From Rotaria macrura (lineage: Eukaryota > Rotifera > Eurotatoria > Philodinida > Philodinidae), in contig OENT01000619.1 in assembly GCA_900239685.1 (NCBI GenBank), positions 27,833 through 91,832 on the forward strand: a stretch of 64,000 bases of DNA, given 5' to 3'. Shown here one piece after another: positions 36,707 to 51,300 of the stretch. Numbering within the stretch: position 1 is the first letter of the stretch; every line of letters starts with the position of its first letter. The position numbers and the translations under genes are program-made. The notes under the pieces were generated by a model that did not search any database, was not told the origin of the DNA, and saw nothing but the letters and a program-made list of their open reading frames with translations.

Positions 36707-39700
36707 CAAGAGAGAAAGGAAAGCGACGAATAATTTAGGACGACAGTAGACGTGAAAATAATTTTTTTTTCTTTACCGTCAAGTGACCTGGTAGGTAATA
36801 AGCGACTGGAAAAAAGAAAGAGAAAAAAAGAAAAAAGAGATGGAGAACACAGTGCGAATTGTTGAGGTAAATAAAAAAATAATTGGAAAGCAAATTGTTG
36901 TTTATCAATGGTACTACATAATCCATATCTCATGAATAATACTGAAACATGGGTACCAAATTTTACAAATAAAATGAAAACAAGTTTCCATACATGGAAC
37001 TATTCTTTCTATAAGATAATTTAATTATATGCATACCAATCGAACACGTTAGATAGTAAATTTCAGGTATCTATTGATAAATTTGTACCATGTGGATCCA
37101 ATTTTCAATTTAAATTATGTTATGCAAACTGATTGATTTTTATCGTTTTCCATTTTGTCTAAATGATTCTGAATTTTATCGTTGTCGTTTGATGTACACA
37201 AACAAGAAGAAGCGAACACCACTAATGACCAACGTTTTGATACTAATATCTAAAATTACCGTTTACCAACACGTCATGACGTTTTCCTCTATCGATTCTT
37301 TATGAGAGTGAAACATTTTACTATTATTTTTATTTTACTCATGTATTAAAATAGAGTTAAAAGAAAAAAGCAAACGTAAATAGTTGTATGTTGTTTCGTT
37401 AATAAATAGTTTTATTATCATAGTCAATTAATTTTGACTTTTAGAAAATAAATTAAATTAAAAAATAGGAAATCTATTCTTAATAAACGAACAGTGATAC
37501 TAAGCGAGTCAAGTAAAGATTTCATGTTGCTCAAAAGATTGTCTTATCGATAACTAACAATAAAAAAAACTCCACATTGTGTAGTTATGAATTGTCTACG
37601 ACTCATAGAGTCTTTCGAGTGCACTGATAGATATAACAGTTAAACGAAATCTATATAATACAAGTGATTTAATTACTTTCGTATACTTGTTAAAATAAAG
37701 AAAATTGCCTGTAACTAAAATCTAACAGTCATATCATCTTTCAGTGTACCTGTATTCACAATTTCTCCCAATCATATATTTTCCAGCAGGCAGTGTATTA
37801 TGTGATCAATTAGAAAAGTAGTCTTGTTATGTGTCCAAATAATTACTTAGTTGAAAATGTTAATATTTAAGATCGATGCTTATTTATTGAAGAATGAACA
37901 TCCGACTCTCATTTTATGATGTCACAACATTCAACACGTACACTTCGTGAATAAGAGTAACATGAAACTCAGTCGACTGTTAATTCTTCTTCATTGTTTT
38001 CCACAATATTTTCTCTCAGTAGTATCTCTGGTTTTTTATTCATGCACAAGTCTTTTATTTTATTTCAATTCTATTCATTAGTTCTATTTATCACTTCAGT
38101 GTTCAATCATTCCTTCAGGATTGACATTAAACATAGAATGCATGCTATGCTCTTGGTAATAAAAATATAAGTTATGCCGTATAACATACGTTAGATAAAA
38201 AACATACAGCATGCGTGTTACATTAATATTAAATAGAAAGTGAAAAATAACTCATGTCGCCAATGTTATTTTTACAACACTTATAGGAAACCACGAGAAC
38301 TGATAAAAATCAGCGATGACATTTAAATATTAAGGTCTTATTTGCGAACCCCTAGAGAAAATGATTTCTATTTGAATATGAATTTTTTATTCGAGCAAGC
38401 ACTGTTATCAATCCAGAAAGACTCCAATTCTATGTATTTAGTCTAGGAATAGAAACTTTGAAAGCTAAAATGTAATAAGAAGCATATGTTTGATATTTTC
38501 GCCGACGTACATGAACTCTCTCTAAACTACTTCATCTCGATTGTTGTACAATTTTCAGCAAAATTGACGGTAAAAGAGAAAATTTTTGAAAACACACAGT
38601 ATAAAAATAATTATGTAGTGACTCCAAAAGATCATTCGTACACATTGAATTTTGATATCTTTTCAATAGGGACCATTTGCTTAATGCATTTAAACACTGA
38701 TTGGGATGGAAATAATTTATTTTCCAGTTGAACTTGATACTATTCAGAAAATTCAAGATCTCAATGAGAATTCGAAACCTAATTTTTTTTTGTCTAGAGA
38801 ATCCAAACAGGAAGCATCTTTCTATAGTAGAAAATACAATAGCAATTATGATTTTCACTAGTAGTAATGAGATGTGTTCGAAATAAGAGTTCGAGTGTTT
38901 AGTTTGCATTCTTGATGTTGATGTATTTGTTGTTTTCATTTTATTCCGACTACAAATAAGGTGAGTCGTACCGAGGGAAATGCTACTGGGTACTTAGAAG
39001 TATGGACTTTGCACATACAGTTACAAGTATGCAAATTCTGATGAAGCCGGATGCAAATCCAAAGGTTCAAGGTTTAATTAAACTTTGGTCGATATTGTTC
39101 TGAACTCGTATCTCGATAGATAGGAACTTGAATAACAAAAAAAGGACCTATTTGTTGACTTTTCCGAGTAGTTATTTTATAGTTAAAATTTTGTTCTATC
39201 GTACGTGCATCTCACGTAGAAAGTGTTAAATATTAATGACAATATTGTACAGTCAAAACAGTTCATATTTTTATGTCGTAAAGTTAGATACGTAATTAGC
39301 ATGAGATATTGATTATAAAAAGGCCATTTAATTAAATGAATTTAAAAATCTTATTGATTAAGAAAACTTTCAAATATCACACTTGAGAATGTACACGTTC
39401 GTCTGGTGCTTCTCAAAATTCTCGCTTCAAATAATGGAATAAAAAGTTTAATTTTATTTAGAATTGTTGAACTCGTAATAGCATGTTTTAGATATGAAAT
39501 TTGTAACACGAAATGCTTTTCATTGAACAACGTCATTCATAATTTATGAGAACAACAGAATCTATTTACAGGGAAATGGTTGCAACCGTCGAACATCATA
39601 GTTAACTAAATAAACAAAGTCATCTTCTCAACAGTATTTAATCCGTATGTAAGTACGCATAGAGAAAATACTTTGATCTTATTCGACGAAAAAGAAACTA

Positions 39701-40107
39701 ATGTACGTATTATTTCGATAATTGTCTTTTGTAGTACTAGCATCAGTGTAAATGTGTATTCTATCTTAAAGCAATATTTATTTATGCCTTTTGCAAAACA
39801 AAACAGAAAAAGAAAACAAAGTGGATATATTATACTTCATCATAATTAATTCAAGATCGAAAAAAAAATGATTATTGCATAGCCGACTATTCTTATATAT
39901 ATATATATATTTGATCAGGCAAGAGAAAACTTCTTTTGATCATATTTGTAATAAAGATTTTAAAAAAAAATCGACGTGCACACTCATATACATACTCAAT
40001 ATCATATACATAAAGAAGAGGAAAAAAAGAATTAGATTTGGAATGTATATATGATATGAAGAAATAACAACGGCTACAAAGAAAGAAAGAAAGAAAAGAG
40101 AACGGAT
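36707..40107. other. Gene-poor stretch, no gene seen
   Basis: 3.4 kb of AT-rich sequence upstream of the TPR gene and downstream of PARD6. The longest frame, 38532-38939 minus (135 codons), is AT-biased with no repeats, motifs or splice context, and I do not accept it. A (TA)n run lies at 39893-39911 and purine-rich GAAA repeats at 40078-40100 just beyond the PARD6 stop codon. Confidence 0.5.
39893..39911. repeat. (TA)n microsatellite
   Basis: TA dinucleotide run of 19 bases downstream of PARD6, read directly. Confidence 0.9.
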
Positions 40108-42084
40108 TCACAACTTTAACACGGACGGTGTTTTTTGTACATGAGAATCCATATGTGTATCATGCAAACGATAGAATTCATCATCATCATCGCTTAGACC
40201 TCCACTTGGATTCGTACTACTACTTAAATTATTTTTATTTCTATTCAATAGTGGACTTTTGGCTGATGCCGATGACATCGTACGTTTTAAATTAAATGTA
40301 TCATTTTGTGGTCGAACAGTTATTATTAAATTATGACTGTTGGCTACCATCATATCTGTAACTTGATCTAGCGTTTTTCCACTAACTTCAATACCATTCA
40401 CTTCAATGATTTCATCGCCAACAGATAATAAACCAGTTGATTCAGCTAGGCCACCAGCTAACAAACGGGATATAAATACACCGGGTACATTTTCAACTCC
40501 ATTAGGACCATATTTTATTGCTACACCATCACGTATATAAAAGCCAAGTGGTTTACTTTCTTTATAACGATGTAATTTAACACGACGATAAGTAACAGGC
40601 AAAATCTCAACATCAATTATGGATGATACAAGACGAAAATCTGGTTGAACTTCAATGTTACGTTGTGGAGAATGAAGATTTTTATCGGACGATGGATGAA
40701 TCAATGATGATATTTGATCCGAAATTTTCTTTCTCTTTTTCAATGAATCTGTTGCATATTGGTATGATTCACCTGAATAAATAAATCAATGTACACATAT
40801 AGTTCACATTCAATAAAGTATCTATTCGAATTCAAAGAAGATGTTGAAAGAAATTGAAAAAATTCTTTCAATCAAACCAAAAGCTTTGTTTAAATTATTG
40901 TCTAATGCTTGGAAGACATTGTGTTTTTCAATGTTAAGTCAGATATCAAAGGTCGATGAAATACTTTCATTCATTCAGTATTGTAAATGTTCTTATATTT
41001 AAAGTAGTTTTTAAATATACACTCAACAAAAATAACTCATTCAATGAATACATCATTAACATATAATAGGTAAATGAATCGTTAAGGAAAAAAGTTCTTT
41101 TGAAGCAATTGATTCGCAAAAAAGAAATCTCTTCCAAGGCTAAGTGTTACGGATCATCGTAAAACGACTGTTATTCTGTCGTTATATACAATGTTCATTG
41201 TCAAACGTCATCTAAATGGCAACATAAAGAGATCTTCATGCTGCTATAAATTATCATCGACATACAAATCTAGAGTTTATTATTTATTCAAATGTGGAAA
41301 AATATTTTTCCTCAGAACATCTCAAGTTCATGTACAATGTCTATTTTCGATTTTCTATGATAATCAAATAATTACAATACTTGATGTCACTTTGGCAGCA
41401 TGCTTCTACATATTTTGCATGGTTTAAGTTAGATGAAGAGTGTTACTTTAGAAATCTTCTCTATCTCGAATATAGATTATTATTCCATAGTCTACAATTT
41501 TTACGTAAACTAAAAATCTTACATGTATTACTCGTAGTCCTAAATTGGTATCGACTGGGTTCTAATCTTGTTTTCAACTTGTATTCTCATAGTATAACAT
41601 TTACAACATGAAATTAATATTATCCATTTTAAAAAATTATTCATATGTACAGTTAATCATAATTTAGCCCTTTCATACTCGAATCAATGAGTTACTCATT
41701 TTACTTAAGTATTGCTTTTTTTTTTAAATATTCCTATGACGATACTTCTCAAAGTAGATTTACTTGTTTTTCTTTACCTTTTCGTTGTACAAATATTCTT
41801 AATAAACCTGCATAGACCCGCAAGATATGTTCAATAATAGTATCATTATTAATCGAAAGTAATTCACCATCTTTATCTAAGTATGTAATGTGAAATGATA
41901 TATTTTGTAAGCCATGCAAATCTTCAATTAATTTATAGAAATCATCAAATTTTATTGGATTTTTTCTATCGAGTTCAAATCGACGAAATTCAGCACCGAA
42001 CTAAGAAAAACAGATTTGAATTAGGATTATTTTAAATTCAATAATTCATACTTTGCTTTTGATTTCAAGTAAAGACAACATCAT
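40108..42084 (-). CDS. PARD6: Partitioning-defective protein 6, cell-polarity scaffold
   Basis: Three exons (42084-42052, 42000-41778, 40772-40108) encode 306 residues; introns are 51 and 1005 bases. Order of domains: PB1 at about residues 8-84 ([15 protein letters not shown], then [15 protein letters not shown]), which binds atypical PKC; a semi-CRIB with the PAR6 motif [11 protein letters not shown] (134-144), which binds Cdc42-GTP; and a PDZ domain with the carboxylate loop PLGFYIRDG (from 160) plus [21 protein letters not shown] and [20 protein letters not shown]6 links Cdc42, aPKC and PAR3 to set apical-basal and anterior-posterior polarity. The C-terminal tail ([19 protein letters not shown]) is variable. 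The start is set by a Met pair right before SLLEIKSK; in other animals a slightly longer N-terminus precedes this. The gene is divergent to FLII, 240 bases away. Confidence 0.95.
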
Positions 42085-42324
42085 CCAATCTAAATGAAAC
42101 CATAAATGATCGTGTTTATTAACATCGAACAAATAAATATTTGTTCTGTTTTACTATTGGTAGACGTATCAGTAGACATACAGCGACAACTGAATCGAAA
42201 ACAAATCGTAGCAAGTCGAATGAATCATTCGAAACAAGAACAATATATATATATATACATATATATATACGGCTAGCGAGCGTTACTTCTTTTTTTTTTA
42301 CATTAATTTTTCTCGTATAATACA
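42085..42324. promoter_or_regulatory. Candidate bidirectional promoter, PARD6 / FLII
   Basis: Only 240 bases separate the start codons of PARD6 (minus) and FLII (plus). The interval includes a TA-rich tract at about 42243-42269 and a pyrimidine run at 42289-42300. I see no canonical TATA box that is distinct from the TA repeats. That both genes share this regulatory region is inferred from spacing alone. Confidence 0.5.
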
Positions 42325-45300
42325 ATGTCTCCTTCGGTTCTTTTACCTTATATTTATGGATTAGATTTATCAAAAAATGAATTTGGAGTATGAGATTTAG
42401 ATTTTTTCAGTTTTCAAACTCATCTCAATAAATGCTGTTTATTTTTCTTGTTAAGAATGAACAATCATTTCCAATATCATTACAAGAAATGTGTAATTTA
42501 CGCTGGCTTGAATTAAATCGAACAAATGTTCAACGTTTACCAGAATTTATTGGCAAACTTAAATCACTCGTATGCATTGTTTCTGCAAACACTTGTAGTT
42601 GGTGGCACGACACATAATAAACATGAGAATAATACGACAGTCTTTGTACAAAAAGAAATAACTTTTGATGGAAACCAAAACATCTATAAGAAAATAACCA
42701 ATATGACAAGGCCACCACTACTCTTTCGATAAACTTGAATTGAATCCATTGTCTTTTTTTTAGGAAAAATTAAGTTTAGCTCATAATAATCTACCGCATA
42801 TTCCATTTTGTCTTAATGATTTAACATCACTACGTGCATTATCCTTAAGAGATAATCATGTAACACAAAGTCAAATATCGGGACGTTTATTTGATAATCA
42901 GGACTTATCCATACTTGATCTAAGTCATAATGATTTGCAAGCATTTCCAAAAGATATTGAAAATGCCAAAGGTCTTATTGTGCTTAATCTTTCATCGAAT
43001 CAGTATGTATTTAATACTAAAATTGAACAAAAATAAGAAATCAATTGAAAATTTGATTTCCTTTTTTTCCTTCTAGAATCGAACAAATTCCTAATCATGT
43101 ATTTGTATCACTTTTTGAATTAGTTCATCTTAATTTAAGTGATAACAAAATTGGTAAAACGACTTTTTTTTTCATAGTTCTCTTTTTTAACTATAACGAC
43201 TAACATCGATAATTCTTTAATTTAAAGATACATTACCACCACAAATGCGCCGTTTAACATCATTACAAGTATTGATATTAAACAATAATCCACTTGTTCA
43301 TGCACAATTGAGGTAATTGACAAATAAAATAACGCGAGATTTTAACAGGGTAAAGACGAGATTGTTCGTTTTGTATGTAGACAATTATCGTCAATGCATT
43401 CACTTGAAACATTACATTTGAGTAATACAAAACGAACATTGAATAATATTCCGGCTATACTTGAACAGTTACCAAATCTTTCTGGTAGGCGATTACGATA
43501 TAATATGTTTGAATTACTGTAATGTTTATCAATACAGATCTTGATCTATCTGCCAATGACCTTCCGGCTGTACCAGATGTTGTATATAAATTGAAAGCTC
43601 TTCGACGATTGAATTTAAACGATAATCAAATAAGTGAATTAACGGGTCAATCAGGTAACTATAAAATTGAATTTCATTGTTATGTTTTGTATTCTGTGTT
43701 TTTTAAATAGATGGCTGGCCTCAACTTGAAATTTTACAAATCTGTCGTAATAAATTAAGAAATCTTCCTCAACAATTAATGCGTTGTACGAAATTACGAC
43801 GTCTGTATTTGAATAGCAATCAAATTAGTCTATATGGTTTACCGAGAGGAATATTTAATCTTGAAAAACTTGAAGTATTTAGTGCTGCTGATAATAATTT
43901 AGAAATAATACCTGATGCACTTTGCCGTTTGGGAAGTTTAAAAGTATTAAATTTGAATAAGAATAAATTATTAACATTGCCAGAAGCCATTCATTTTCTA
44001 CAATTAAAAGTAAGTCTTGATTATGCAACCTATAATTTCAATATGATAGTAGAAACGTCCCCGACGAACAAGCCTTTAGTAACAGAATTGATTACAACTT
44101 AACATGAATGAACTATAAAAAACTTTTAATGAATATTCTAGCATTGACTTTTTCAACAGTTTATTATTATGATCTTGATAGAATTTAAGTTACGTTAGCA
44201 ACTTTAATCCTGTGACTAATCGTATGATGTGTGTGTCTATAAGGACACTTGAATTTCTAGATAGTCATGATCGTATGTATATTATTTATTGTCATAGTAT
44301 TTTTCTGTACAATATGATTCTGCTATGAAGAGTAATGTGGCACATCTGTAATTCTATTATTAAGACCATTGTCTAGGATCTCTTGTTATAGTTCTTCGTG
44401 TGTAACATCCAATCAAAATAGTTTGATTTCAAAATTTGACAATTGATTATTATTCTTTTGCTACATATATGCACATAGTATCATTCTCTCACGTATAAGT
44501 AACTTCAGAACTCGTTGACAATAAAAAACAAAAGATGAATGCCATATAAATGCATTTTATTACTGCTGAATCAATCAAAACTATTTTGATGTAAAATATG
44601 TCATATGGATGATAAATAGAGATATGTTACGTTTTACTACTAACCCATCGATCTTATCAGTGTGTAGTAGTTTGAGTATAATCAAAGATGAGATATCATA
44701 CGAATGTCATAGAATCAATCTAGTCATGATGTCATAGTCACATGATAGGTTGGATTCAAAATCACATGAAACTAATATGAAGACAAGACAAGAACATGAT
44801 GTGCTCCATACTATTTATTTAGGAACTTGATGTCACTGATAATCCTGGTTTTGTTATGCCACCTAAACCAAAAGAGTGTCAAAAAGGTTCCGGTCCAGCT
44901 TTTTATAATATTGATTTTTCACTTGCCAATCAATTGAAATTAGCTGGACAAGTTGCGCCTGAACAGCCATCAACCAATACAGATATTCAACAAAAACGTG
45001 CAGCACGTATTCGTCGTTTAAATAAACCTGAACAACGAAATTCACCAGGCAGTGGTGGATCATCGGAAACTGTCCTACGTGGTATGCGTGAAACAGCCAA
45101 ACGTAAACATGCATTAGATTCTAATATGAATAATAATGGACATTACAATGATAATGAAGAGATAGCTGGCCGTCGTTGGGATGAACAAATCGAACGACCA
45201 CAATTGAATTATAGCGAATTTTTTGATCATAGTATCGGTCACGTATCTGGTATAACATGTTGGGAAATAGAAAATTTTCTTCCTAAACTATTAGAACATC

Positions 45301-48300
45301 AATTGAATGGAACATTCTATACCGGCGATTGCTACATTATATTGCATACGATGGTTCAATTATCTGGTAGTACGGATTGGAATATTTATTTTTGGATCGG
45401 ACAAGATGCCACGGTAAGAAAAAAACATAATAATAGAAATTAACGATTTCATCAATGATAGCTTCATTCATTATTGTTTTTTTTTCGAGTTTAGTTGGAT
45501 AAACAAGCGTGCGCAGCAATGCATGCTGTTAATTTACGTAATATGCTTGGTGCCTCGTGCCGTACTCAACGTGAAGAACAAGCCGATGAATCTGATGAAT
45601 TTTTAGCCTTGTTTAATCATCATTTACGCATGATTGATGGTGCTAGAACAGAAACTGGATTTTGGGTTGTACGAGATGTTGTAAGTAGCTTTAACTTTAC
45701 CACTGCATTGTTTCACGAAAAGACGGCTTCATATTAGAGAGAGAGAGAGAGAAAGTGTTTGGTTCAATCATCAGTTTGAATTGGATTCTAAACACCATAC
45801 TAGATTTCTTTTGAGAAAAAAATGAACTTTTTCTTCAAAATACAATCCGTGCTTAGAGATACCTCTTATTGCTATTTGTACGATTGATACAAATGAAAAT
45901 TACATTCTGCTATCGTATGAAATTAGAAATTCAACTTCAACACCATCTAATATTACGGCACGATATCTCAAACCAAAACGTATCGATTTGAACGAGCATC
46001 CGATTTCACAGAAAAATGAAAGGATGGAATGTCCTTCTAAAATCTTGTCTATAAATAGAACTCGTAATCTCTGGAGTATTCAGAGAATTTTAATCACAAG
46101 CAATGCTTCATTCTCGAAATACCATACATAGGAAGACAAATTGATTTAGCATTGTACGAGTGAAACAATGTGTTTGTTTTGATTTCATCTACATATGTCA
46201 TAGTTCGACAATTCAACAACTGATTAAAAAACATTTCAGACGGAAATCATTTTCTCAGGATTATTCGAGATCATCGAATACAATTTTAGAAGAACAGACC
46301 GTGTTACTGTAAACAGAACGAAAAATTAAATTTTTTTCTTAGTTGTAGTATGAGAACAGTTGAAGATTTCCCTTTCTTATGATCAATCTTCTTAAGTGGT
46401 ACGAAAGAAGTCTTTCGACTTTTCATGTATTAGCAAGACAACAGCATTTATCGAAATCCTACTGTAAACATTCAGTCTTCTGGCATAATTCAGCTAATTA
46501 TCTAAAAATCTTCTTGTCCATATTCATGATATTTTAGCTTCTCTTTTGTGCACATTGACGTGGGTTCAAAAGAAAATTGTCGCTTCGTAAACTAATCTTA
46601 TGCTAGCAATAATCATATTTTCATAGGTATGCAACATATATGATCATATTTTGATGTAAATCTTCTATAAGGAAACATTGAATGCTAAATTTCATGTCAG
46701 ATTACATTAGAACTTTATATAATTATCATTCGCTTAAACCATGAATAATTTCCTCATAGGAACATCCAACACGATTTTATCGTGCAAGTGGTACACAAAA
46801 ACTTCATGTGGAACTTGTAGCTATTGATGCAACATCACTTGATTCTCGTTATGTATTTTTTCTTGATGTTGGACCGAGACTTTATATATGGAATGGTAAA
46901 AAATGTAATAGTATGACAAGAGCTAAAACACGGTAAGACATGATTTAGTTTTGTTTTAATCGGATGTATATTTCATGTTTTGTTATTGTTAAGATTATTT
47001 GTTGAAAAATTAAATAAAAGCGAAAGAAAAGGTCTCAGTGAATTAATACAAATAAATCAAGGTGATGAAACAGATAAATTCTGGAACGAATTAGGTGGTA
47101 AACCGAAAGATCTTCTAATAGTGAATCACGTACCAGATAATTTTACACCTGCAAGATCGATTCTTTATAAAGTCGATCTTGGACAAGAATTTATAGAACT
47201 ACCTCAAGGTCAGTTGAGTGCATTGAACTGCATCTATAGTATTGTTCTTTGATTATTTTCTTTTGTTTTCTAGTTGAACTTGAACCAGGTGGTGCTCTTA
47301 AAAAGGATCTACTTCATACGAGAAATATTTATATTCTTGATTGCTATACAGAATTATTTGTTTGGTAAATAGAATGAAGAGTATTGAGTGAAAAGAAAAC
47401 AAAAGATGATTTATTATTATTTTTTGCAAGGATCGGTAAAAAGTCAGCACGACTGGTTCGAATGGCAGCAACACGTCTAGCCTGTGAATTGTTGTCGATG
47501 ATTAATCGACCACCTCATGCCACTATTACAAAAACATTAGAAGGGTAGATTGAATTGATTGTTGTGATTTCTCATTTTTTTGACTTTTCTTATTCTTCTT
47601 CTAGAGCGGAAACTCAAGTGTTTAAATCAAAATTTGATGCTTGGGATGATGTCTTGGCTGTTGACTTTACTCGCACAGCCGAAAATGTATCGAAAAAGGG
47701 TGCTGATATGAAGGTTTGTATAAGATAAAATGAAAATTTCATGAACTATATTTATTTTCTATCGATGATATCGATGCTTTCATTCGGATAGAAAGTTTTA
47801 CACTTGCACGGACACTGCCCATTAATTGTATTAGTCTAACATATTCTTGATAATTCATCGTGATGATAATTCGAAGATGTAGTCAAATGTGTTCGACATT
47901 AATATTGTGAATAGAGTTTTTTTCTATTTCGACGATCATAGAAATCATTTCTAGCTCTACATAATCTTACGTGACTAATTTCTATTTTCGATTGTAGTTT
48001 CTTGATTAGTGTTAAGTGAATTTTGAATTTAAAGAAATTGTTTTACAACAAGAAATCATTTTTCGAGCTTCAACCATTGATTTGCTTAGTCTTTTGTAAG
48101 CAGTCTTTCAACTCAGTGTTAATGCATTTTTATACTAGAGAAAAATACAGAATTCTAAAATCTCTTCTACCATCGATATGCTTGCGTCGTGTCTGCCTCA
48201 GATACATTTCTTAAGTCATTAAATATTGAATTCATAATCAGTAGATTAAGAATATTACTACATGGTCAGTCGACAAATCTTTGTAATCATCCTAGGAAAT

Positions 48301-51300
48301 AAAATAGAACGATCAATCATTTGCTATCTAGATTGTTTTCTTCTGTAATATAATAGTTGAATTTATATGAATTGCAAAATAAGTACGATGTCATATGTTT
48401 ATATATATAATTTATAGAAAATTCTTCAAGAAAACGAAATGAAAACAAATTTAACAGCTCTATTTAAAAATCGTCCTCCATGGCAAACACGTACAGCAGC
48501 TCAAGAAGCTCTTGAAGATTGGAATATATTCTTACTTCAACCATTTTCTATGTTTGTTTATGAAAATAAAAAGTTTGTTAAATTACCAGATGATGAAAGA
48601 GGTAAAATGTAATCGGAACGTTTTCAAGTAAAACGACACATTTTTCTGCTGTTCTTCTCTAGGTCAATTCTATTCTCATGATTCATATTTATTTGTTGCT
48701 CGTTATTTATTACCAAGTGAAGATGAAAGCATGGATAATAGTGAACTTGATGATGAAATTAAAGATTCAGATACTGAACGTATTGTTTATTTTTGGCAAG
48801 GTCGTAATGCAAATAATACAGCTTGGTTATCTTTTAATTTTACGTATGTGTCCTAATTTTGCTCACAGGTGATTTCAATAGGAAGAACTTCTATTTGCTT
48901 TATTTTCTAGTTTCAAACAAGAATTAATCGATGTACTTGGTGACTTTGAAATCATACAATTAATACAGCAACAAGAAAATCAAAGATTTATGGCACATTT
49001 CAATCGGAAGTTTATTATACATAATGGGAAACGTCGAACAGCTGCACAACGCATGCAAATGCCAATACAACGATTATCACAAACACAGATGTATCATATA
49101 CGTTGGTGCTATTCAACGATCATGACGCGCTGTATACAAATAGAAGCTACATCAGCTAATTTATGTTCAGATTTCTGGTAAATAGACCGCAACTAGGAAA
49201 CTACGAGTATTATACCGATGAAAATTACATCTCTATTATTATACGATTGAAATATTGTTTTGTTCGATCTATTTTGGGAATATACTTAATTACAATTAGT
49301 CTATTTGCTTAATCTAACCGTAAATTAGACGAGAAAATCGTTCATTTGGTTTTGCTGTTGATTATATTCCCTAGATTTATATGTTGTTATGAGCGGCCTC
49401 TTTTTATACATCCGTTGGAAAATAATTAGAGTCTGCCTATTAAGTTGATTCATGAATGTTGGCAGAGTCCTTGAGTGAAAGTTTTCCTTCTATCTGACCT
49501 TGAATTTTGCTAGATCCAACTATACGTAGGCATCGAACACATAAAGTGAGTTACAAAAGAATATGTTTGAACGAGTGATCGAATTTCGATCCGACGATTT
49601 CTGTAAAACTAGTTAAATTTCTTTCGATTGACCTCGATACGTTCTAAAATCGAGAAAATCTCAGACTCATTCCTGATCTACAGCTCTATATTTGTAGATG
49701 GATTTGTAAATATATATATATATACGTATTTGTCTTTTTCATGTTAGTTATATTGTCACTGTACCACTTGATTCGGGAGATATTATTGGAATAGTTTATG
49801 TATGGATCGGAAATTCAGTTCATGCTGATGATGCTTTACTTGCACAAGAAGTTGCTAATGATATGTATAATGTAAGTTGATGAATTTAAATGTTACACTT
49901 TTTTTAAGGATTAACACTTGTTCTTTTATATTTACATGATAGGATTTGTATACCATTCAAGTGATCAATGAAGGTAATGAACCAGAAAATTTCTTCTGGG
50001 TTGGTTTAGGCGATCGACTATCATATGATCTTGTATGTTTCAATATATTTTCTATTTACGAAAAAAAAAGACATATGGAGTAAACATTGTCTTTTAAACT
50101 TTATTTAATCATGATTGTAGACGGCTGATTATATGCGTTTTATGCGTTTATTTAAATGTTCGAATGATAATGGATTTTTTGTTGTAACCGAAAAATACGC
50201 AGATTTCTGTCAAGTATGTTAATGAGAACATTCATTCGTTTCTACTGTATCTATATAAATTACTTGTAGGATGATTTACTCGATGATGATTGTATGTTAC
50301 TCGATACTGGAACGTATGTTTTTCTATGGAAAGGACCAACAGCTAGTATCATTGAAGTGAAATTTGCTGCTAAAAGTGCTGAAGTATGTAGAACGTTTTG
50401 TTATTTGTACGAAATCAATAAAATACCTGAGAATATGTATTATTTTTCTTTAACGCTAAAAATGTATTTTACGAAAAGTAAACAATAAGAAAATCAATTG
50501 AAATATTTCAAAAACGAAATCATTTGTTTTATTTTTACAGATTAATTGAAGATGGAATCATATTATTTCATATGAAAAGAATTTACTAACATAAATAATT
50601 CAATAAAAAGAAATACTGCTTCAGATAATAACGAGTACCACTGTGAACTCATAATTACATGTAGCTATTAATGTGGAAGCTTTTTTTTTTTGAGACTTCT
50701 CGTATGACTATAGCATTGCTCTTCATAATGCACACTTGCTTGATAATCAGTGAATTTCACAATAGTTTGTTTTCGTATTTGATACGAAATAGAATTCTCA
50801 ACTCTTGAGATTTTGTTGACTTTAGTTCGTCATGTCTATCGCAAAAACGATTCATATTTACTATACACTTTTCAAGAACTAAAAACATAACAATAAATAA
50901 AGTTTTCCAGATTTCTCTAGCGAACCTATTCACTCTATACAGGACCGTGATTTTATACAAACCATATAGTGTTCGGATTCAGACTTTTATGTGTTGTGGA
51001 AATTTGACTTCGAAAATAGAAAACAACGATGTTTGATTTTTGAACAAGCATATCCTATGCTCTAATATCTTTTATGTCTGACATCGTTTAGAGAAGTTAA
51101 TGAAATTTCAGGCGAAGAGAAAAACAATATTTCTCAATGTTTGATCATTACCTCCTTATACGTAAATCAAGACCTTTGAAGTCCAGTGAATAGTTGATTT
51201 AAGAAAAATAAACAACAGTATGGGAATCTGATTTCAATGAGTTGTCCTTCTTTGATTCAGATCCGTTTTGATTAATTGTATGAATAAGACTTAGTCATGA

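Noticed and set aside
38532..38939. 135-codon minus-strand open frame
   Set aside because: AT-driven composition rich in Phe, Ile, Lys and Asn, no motifs, no splice context and no signal peptide. Likely chance.
45337..45519. Minus-strand frames opposite FLII exons, including 44863-45114
   Set aside because: Fully explained as shadows of conserved FLII coding sequence.
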